Source: Siphonodentalium dalli
Lineage: Eukaryota; Mollusca; Scaphopoda; Gadilida; Siphonodentaliidae
Direction: 5' to 3'
Assembly: GCA_032622095.1 (NCBI GenBank)
Contig: CP136069.1
Location: 154,803,043-154,867,042 of the forward strand
DNA length: 64,000 nucleotides
Positions 60,301 to 64,000 of this stretch are shown piece by piece. The notes beneath the pieces were generated by a model. It was not told the origin of the DNA. It did not search any database and saw only the letters and a list, made by a program, of their open reading frames with translations. The position numbers and the translations under genes were made by a program. How positions within the stretch are numbered: the first letter of the stretch is position 1; every line of letters starts with the position of its first letter.

Positions 60301-60618
60301 CTTACCAGATGTATGCTCTAGATAATGTGTTTCCGCTGTGGCCCCCACAATAACACGGAACGAAGGGTATATTTAATAAGTCCACTGGGGCTTATTTCAG
60401 AATCCAATATTTCCAGTATGAACCTATGTGAATATTTAGGTCCAATATGAACCTATTTGCACGAGGATTTGTTGAGAAAATCATGATATCCTAGCTACTT
60501 TCTAAATTACAAGCAATTTGTAATTCAGATTCAAATAATGCCGAAATGGGCATGTAGCTTTAGATCCGTCTACAGATCACTAACTATGACTTACCGCGCA
60601 GACCGTTCCACGTCGGCG
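42219..60618 (-). CDS. Unnamed secreted-type protein gene, copy B (partial 5', intact frame)
   Basis: Minus-strand exons: 60595-60618, 60306-60335, 55181-55285, 51082-51182, 48895-49060, 47618-47779, 44483-44643 and 42219-42317. All seven junctions keep frame, and split codons give V/A, V, E, S and G residues. About 281 residues are recovered. They hold eight cysteines (even, suiting disulfides), sequons NET and NGT, and conserved blocks GWVKFSDCTENPLFLGKRY, FDVNGFIAGIQ, YVITAYFVDPS, GKCFPAMGNHYWWN and LNAFGFAFP. No membrane segment, catalytic motif or named domain is recognised. Extracellular location is inferred from cysteines and sequons. The initiating exon is not identified. By hand count about 25 replacement and 13 silent differences separate A and B, suggesting weak constraint. 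Confidence 0.75.
42556..43369. mobile_element. ~0.8 kb TIR element (GGGTGGATACACAC ends)
   Basis: Inverted ends GGGTGGATACACACTTGTAT and CATGTGTGTATCTACCC. CTAA (or TA) is present on both sides and once in the empty site of unit A (about 7440). Two minus-strand frames (43001-42714 and 43287-43102) are open but I do not recognise them. A poly-C run lies at about 43085-43098. DNA transposon relic or non-autonomous copy. Confidence 0.7.
43693..44093. mobile_element. Long-TIR MITE, family 1
   Basis: Ortholog of 7777-8121, slightly longer in the centre, with both arms present. Confidence 0.75.
44483..44643 (-). CDS. Copy B exon with NHYWWN motif
   Basis: 161 nt, phase 1 to 0, donor GTAAGA, acceptor TTCTATTCAG. 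Six replacement nucleotides and four silent changes against copy A by hand count. The sequon NIT of A is replaced by NLQ here. Confidence 0.85.
45497..46158. mobile_element. Palindrome-ended insertion, ~0.66 kb
   Basis: Absent from unit A at about 9975. The right end is a palindrome (about 46020-46142) with arms CTCTCATATGATATTTATGA and the inverse, and an inner GAATTTTCAGTTTTCTC/GAGAAAACTGAAAATTC pair around ACCGGAGGCTC. No coding frame was seen. Confidence 0.75.
46754..47309. mobile_element. Palindrome-ended element, second copy of the 19062 family
   Basis: Same ends (AGAGGATCTACAACGAG to GTAATAAATAT) and the same one-sided hairpin as 19062-19615. Inserted where unit A has an intact site (about 10505), so the two copies moved independently after the duplication. 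Flanking TATAT is compatible with a short target duplication. Confidence 0.8.
47395..47530. mobile_element. MITE family 2 copy
   Basis: Ortholog of the 10590-10720 structure. Inverted GCAGAATGAGGT/ACCTCATTCTGC arms. Confidence 0.55.
47618..47779 (-). CDS. Copy B exon with TTGRTSLNET and GKCFPAM motifs
   Basis: 162 nt, phase 1 to 1, with intact acceptor TTATTTCAG and donor GTAAGT. Differences from A are H/N, R/Q, D/N and G/V, plus four silent changes. Confidence 0.85.
48895..49060 (-). CDS. Copy B exon with CQRC and YVITAYFV motifs, intact
   Basis: 166 nt, entering in phase 0 after TTCTCGATGTATAG and leaving in phase 1 at GTGAGT. 55 codons are open, starting CQRCSNYKFSKSEVFS. This is the intact form of the exon that carries the 7-bp deletion in copy A. 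It supplies two cysteines. Confidence 0.85.
49687..49829. repeat. Palindrome shared with unit A
   Basis: Ortholog of 17398-17538. Same double-level inverted structure, with more mismatches between arms. Confidence 0.7.
50587..51051. mobile_element. Long-TIR MITE, family 1, larger copy
   Basis: Ortholog of 18292-18755. Confidence 0.7.
51082..51182 (-). CDS. Copy B exon with ALLFDVNGF motif
   Basis: 101 nt, acceptor TTATTGACAG, donor GTGAGT. 33 codons, one replacement (T to I) and two silent changes against A. Confidence 0.85.
51677..52065. mobile_element. MITE family 2, most complete copy
   Basis: About 390 bp. Ends AAGCCTGCAAATAGTGTGTC and its near inverse, ending CTGCAGGCTT. Inverted GCAGAATGAGGTCC arms lie inside. 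This copy best defines the family's termini. Confidence 0.7.
52558..55110. mobile_element. 2.55 kb TIR element
   Basis: Ends AGAGTCGTTATCTCGTGGGA and its exact inverse, followed by a further inverted GAATCCGAATTCAGAATC-like stretch. It replaces a continuous site in unit A (about 21260). The interior shows poly-C or poly-G runs (about 53461-53477, 54099-54112 and 55017-55032). It also has an inverted AGGGACGTG/CACGTCCCT pair (53420 and 54138), suggesting nested material. No transposase was recognised. Confidence 0.75.
55181..55285 (-). CDS. Copy B exon with GWVKFSDCT motif
   Basis: 105 nt, phase 1 to 1. Same splice sites as copy A, with seven extra codons (INPLNHW-type) after TFG. Ends GWVKFSDCT plus a split codon. 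Confidence 0.8.
56222..56672. mobile_element. 451-bp MITE, left copy
   Basis: Ends GGTTACACTGGTGTAAAT and its inverse ATTTACACCAGTGTAACC. Preceded by AGTA. Appears identical base for base to 57575-58025. Confidence 0.85.
56673..57574. other. 902-bp segment between identical MITEs
   Basis: Begins TAAAG and ends CTTTA. It has one short open frame (56740-56970) without recognisable features. It has no purine tract or primer-binding site, so an LTR-element reading is unlikely. Confidence 0.5.
57575..58025. mobile_element. 451-bp MITE, right copy
   Basis: Same as the left copy in length and, as far as I can see, in sequence. Followed by AGTA, the same four bases that precede the left copy. Confidence 0.85.
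60306..60335 (-). CDS. Candidate 30-nt microexon, copy B
   Basis: Preceded by CCACAG and followed by GTAAGT. Phase 1 to 1. Same nine inner codons as in copy A. Confidence 0.5.
60595..60618 (-). CDS. Candidate 24-nt microexon, copy B
   Basis: Acceptor TACCTTTCAG, donor GTAAGT. Phase 1 to 1. PTWNGLR plus split codons. Confidence 0.55.
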
Positions 60619-60734
60619 CTGAAAGGTATAAAAATAAAGGGAGTTTAGCACATAGGGCCAGATAAATGACAATCATTCATGTATAATTACGGACAATAGA
60701 ACAGAAACACATTAAAGATGTCCCATCCTATCAA

Positions 60735-61385
60735 AAAACTTACCATTGGTACGTCTTCTATTCTAGAATATAATAGGTCGTACCAATGAGCCTACGAATG
60801 AGGCCATCCTGTCCAAACACTTACCATTGGCTCGTCTTCTGTTCTAGAATATAATAGGTCGTACCAATGAGCCTACGAAAGAAGGCCATCCTGTCCAAAA
60901 ACTTACCATTGGTACGTCTTCTATTCTAGAATATAATAGGTTGTACCAATGAGCCTACGAAAGGAGGCCATCCTGTCCAAAAACTTACCATTGGTACGTC
61001 TTCTATTCTAGAATATAATAGATCGTACCAATGAGCCTACGAAACGAGGCCAATCCTGTCCAAAAACTTACCATTGGCACGTCTTCTCTTCTAGAATATA
61101 ACAGGTCGTACCAATGAACCTACGAAAGGAGGCCATCCTGTCCAAACACTTACCATTGGCACGTCTTCTCTTCTAGAATATAATAGGTCGTACCAATGAG
61201 CCTACGAAAGGAGGCCATCCTATCAAAAAACTTACCAGTGGTACGTCTTCTCTTCTAGAATATAATAGGTCGTACCAATGAGCCTACGAAAGGAGGCCAT
61301 CCTGTCCAAAAACTTACCATTGGCACGTCTTCTGTTCCAGAATATAATAGGTCGTACCAATGAGCCTAGGAAAGCAGGCTAGGAT
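60735..61385. repeat. Array of eight ~82-bp hairpin units with splice-donor motif
   Basis: Ortholog of 22335-22825 with two more units. Each unit has the GTAAGT-type donor on the minus strand and a CATTGG/CCAATG hairpin. Confidence 0.8.
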
Positions 61386-61415
61386 TGTCCGATATAGACT
61401 TTCAAAAATGCAAGT

Positions 61416-61690
61416 TTTAAAGGTACTCAATCCGATCAGACGCTCCTAAATTACTATTTCTTTGGCTTCGGGGGTAAACAATATTTAATTCGAGTCGAGG
61501 AGCCACCCATCAAAGTTCAGAGTAATCAGATATCGATTTTTGAATTTTGTTATTTCTCGAGATCTGCGGTAATAAGTGACACAGAAACACGTGGTCAAAC
61601 GGACGGTCTTGCGGATGAAGATGGTTAACTCTAAAATCAAGTGGTTACTATTACCACTTGATTTTAGAGTTATCCATCTTCATCCGCAAG
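61416..61690. mobile_element. Long-TIR MITE, family 1, one-armed copy
   Basis: Ortholog of 22858-23140 with the same missing right arm. Confidence 0.7.
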
Positions 61691-61708
61691 ACCATGCATT
61701 CCCCCGAC

Positions 61709-62518
61709 AAATTTGCTGATGTTGGGCTGAGGAGTTATCAATATGAATGATATTTAATATTTACCATAGTTTACAGTCACATGATACCTGACACACGTGA
61801 CAAGTTAAACAATACATAATTATATACACCGTGTAACTCCACTACATGCATGTAATTCTAAGTATAGTCATATAAACTAAAGCACTAAGCTGTTTTATAA
61901 TGTAGCAATAATGTTTACAACTGGAATAAAACAATCATTTGTCTCAAAAGACTAGAATTTTGTGACAGGACAGTATACATGTAAAATTAATATTTAGAAG
62001 TGATCAAGCAAATTACATATACAAGAAACACAACCAATTCTCGCCAATAACATCAGCATTTATTATCATGTATTCGCCCTTTACGATGCGTCTATTGCAT
62101 GTACTAATGTTAAAAAATCAGTTTCATGCAAAATAAGTGAGATAAAGTGACATGATTGTGTTGTCATAACCAAATTAATGTAATTCTATTTTTCAACACT
62201 AATAGAGGAAAGTTCTAATTAATTTGCACATTAAACGCTTATTGATTTTTCTATTTATGCACAAACACCTTTAAATAGTGGTCAAAAACGCCCCAAAATG
62301 AAATTTTGGAAAAGAGTTGAGAGTAAAGATCCATATATGGCCAAAAGTCAATTTTCGCCGCCAATAATTTGAAAATTCCTTTACAGTGCTTTTAGCCTAG
62401 TACCGTATCTTTAAGAGATTATGAGAAATACAAGGAATATGGATACCACTTTATTGAGTCAGATATGACCTCAAATAGAAGCACAATGAGAACCCCGAGT
62501 AGGAACAGTTGCGGCAGA
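61709..62518. other. B-specific insertion, unidentified
   Basis: About 810 bp absent from unit A (about 23148). AT-rich, no coding frame, no clear inverted ends. Confidence 0.5.
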
Positions 62519-62622
62519 CATTGAGGTGCTCTCTACATTTAATTCAGGTAAGATCATGTATGATGATCGTTTAAAAATATAGACTTCACACTATTCCACG
62601 GATGAGATTTTAAACGACTCAC

Positions 62623-62702
62623 CATTGCAGCAAAACGATATTTATATTCCCGATCAGATTATACTGCTTCAACAATGATGAGTCCATAAACTTCACCGAC
62701 AT
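62623..62702 (-). CDS. Candidate upstream exon, copy B (unassigned)
   Basis: Counterpart of 23257-23336, with a canonical GTGAGT donor. 26 codons open, and only silent differences from A. The exit phase does not fit the next recognised exon. Confidence 0.25.
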
Positions 62703-62826
62703 AACAATAGGATAAAGGTGTCATCAAGAATAACGAACGATAAAGTATGTCAAAACAAGAGGATGAAAAAGCGTTGACGCGTATAATCGCATCGTATATA
62801 TCCCTTCGCTGCCTGATAGGTCAGTA

Positions 62827-62940
62827 TACAGTAATGCCCAAAGTAATTGACCACTTAACCACAGCAGAATTATGGGTAATTTTAAATTACCCATAATTCT
62901 GCTGTGGTTAAGTGGTCAATTACTTTGGGCATTACTGTAC
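62827..62940. repeat. Nearly perfect ~55-bp-arm palindrome
   Basis: The left arm TACAGTAATGCCCAAAGTAA onward is repeated in inverse with no mismatch that I can find, around a 3-4 bp centre. In unit A the right arm is diverged and about 75 bp of interior is present instead. Confidence 0.8.
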
Positions 62941-63682
62941 AAACTAAATGCGGTTGTGGGATTTCAATAGCTAAATGATTGGCAGCGTGTATATGTGATC
63001 AAGTCCTGAATCTTCTCTTGAACCTATAGTTGACCTCATGTACGGATAAAACATTTGAACACGTCGGGGTAATGTCTCTATAATATAAACCAGATTTTAT
63101 TAGCCCGGCTGCCTTTTTTTTCAATTTTGGAAACCTTATCTTTCGTCAGATAAAATAACTTACACGTGCATGTACTTGAGTGTATAAACGCGATGGAATT
63201 GGGCACCTGCAAGTAGTAGCCAAGTACATACGAGTTTTCATATTGGGCGGATCGTATGGCGGTCGAGGCAAATGCCCAATCTCTACCAGAGCCCATACAC
63301 AAGTCATACTTCCTTTCTGGCTGTGTCACAGTCTGTGTACTAGTCTATATTTTCTATATTTTGCGCGGGTTTTTCAAGCCAAAATGGCTTAAACGGTCGT
63401 CCCAAAGTAAAATCTGCTATGCATGCTTTGAGAACAATTCCCGTAATAAAAATTTATTGACATAATGGAGAATTAGAGCGCTAGACTTGTTGACGATTTT
63501 CGCACGCTTCTCGACAAAATGGCAGCGAATTATATCTCGTATGTTTGACTTGACTGATGTTTGCCATATGTGTTATTGTCCATGTGCGTTTCGACTTTTG
63601 TGTTGATAAAATAATCGGAGAACCAAATAACACCGTTTCGCGATATATAGTTATTTGGTTCCAGTAGGACGTTCCAAACTTA

Positions 63683-64000
63683 AAGGGGTACTGTACGCCA
63701 TTTTCATTAAATTTCCGGTGACAACAACGATCTAATATCGATAATATATAGAAACATAAGTAATTTTAGTCGAAGATGTATTCTGTAAACGCTCAGGTTA
63801 ATAGGCTATCTTAAAATTTAATAATTTAAAAGTTAATAATTTGATATAAATTGAATTTATGACTGGAGCCATAAAATGGCGTCAATTAAATTACGAATTT
63901 GCGTAATCAAATAAAGTAAATGAGGGATACTGGCTTGTTAAACCGATCGCACACACGATCGCTTAAAATATTATGATGATACGGGGAGAACACTCGAGCC
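63683..64000. other. Unique AT-rich end of window
   Basis: No similarity to unit A beyond this point and no supportable feature. Confidence 0.4.

Larger units (their letters stand above)
41546..63682. repeat. Segmental duplication, unit B
   Basis: Direct copy of 5713-24593, collinear throughout. Specific to B: insertions at about 42556-43369, 45497-46158, 46754-47309, 52558-55110, 55526-60005 and 61709-62518. It contains an intact set of the recognised exons. Confidence 0.9.

Overview
This is a 64 kb window of AT-rich, repeat-laden eukaryotic nuclear DNA. No long open frame belongs to a host gene. Coding sequence appears only as short exons bounded by GT/AG signals, and transposon debris and tandem arrays fill the rest. 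Spliceosomal introns, a 5'-truncated LINE, a probable tRNA-derived SINE and many MITE-like elements point to a metazoan, most likely a marine invertebrate. The sequence alone does not fix the phylum.

Layout. (1) 1-5712: gene-free left flank with palindromic elements. (2) 5713-24593: duplication unit A. (3) 24594-41545: spacer with no recognisable gene, made of tandem arrays, a fold-back element and repeats. (4) 41546-63682: duplication unit B, collinear with A. (5) 63683-64000: unique AT-rich sequence. A and B are direct copies of one ancestral segment. They differ by many discrete insertions, which shows which elements moved after the duplication: a LINE, a TTA-flanked element and several palindrome-ended elements in A; a 2.55 kb TIR element, a 4.5 kb nested block and others in B.

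The only host gene I can support is present once per unit, on the minus strand, and is spread over 16-18 kb. I rebuilt it by matching exon borders, reading frame and splice phase between the copies. Eight exons chain in phase: microexons of 24 and 30 nt, then exons of 84/105, 101, 159/166, 162 and 161 nt, and a terminal 99-nt coding segment ending at a shared TGA. A conserved AATAAA lies about 230 nt downstream. Copy B encodes about 281 residues with eight cysteines and N-glycosylation sequons, which suggests a secreted or extracellular protein. I cannot name the family. The first exon (start codon and signal peptide) was not identified with confidence. Copy A carries a 7-bp deletion that breaks the frame of its fifth exon, though a downstream AG could restore it. 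Copy A is therefore either a pseudogene or a copy with a shifted acceptor.

Upstream of the first recognised exon, both units carry an array of ~82-bp units (6 in A, 8 in B). Each unit holds a consensus-like splice donor inside a hairpin, and some arm changes look compensatory. The paralog pair and this array are the most interesting parts of the window. The remainder is best read as a record of transposition and tandem-repeat growth.
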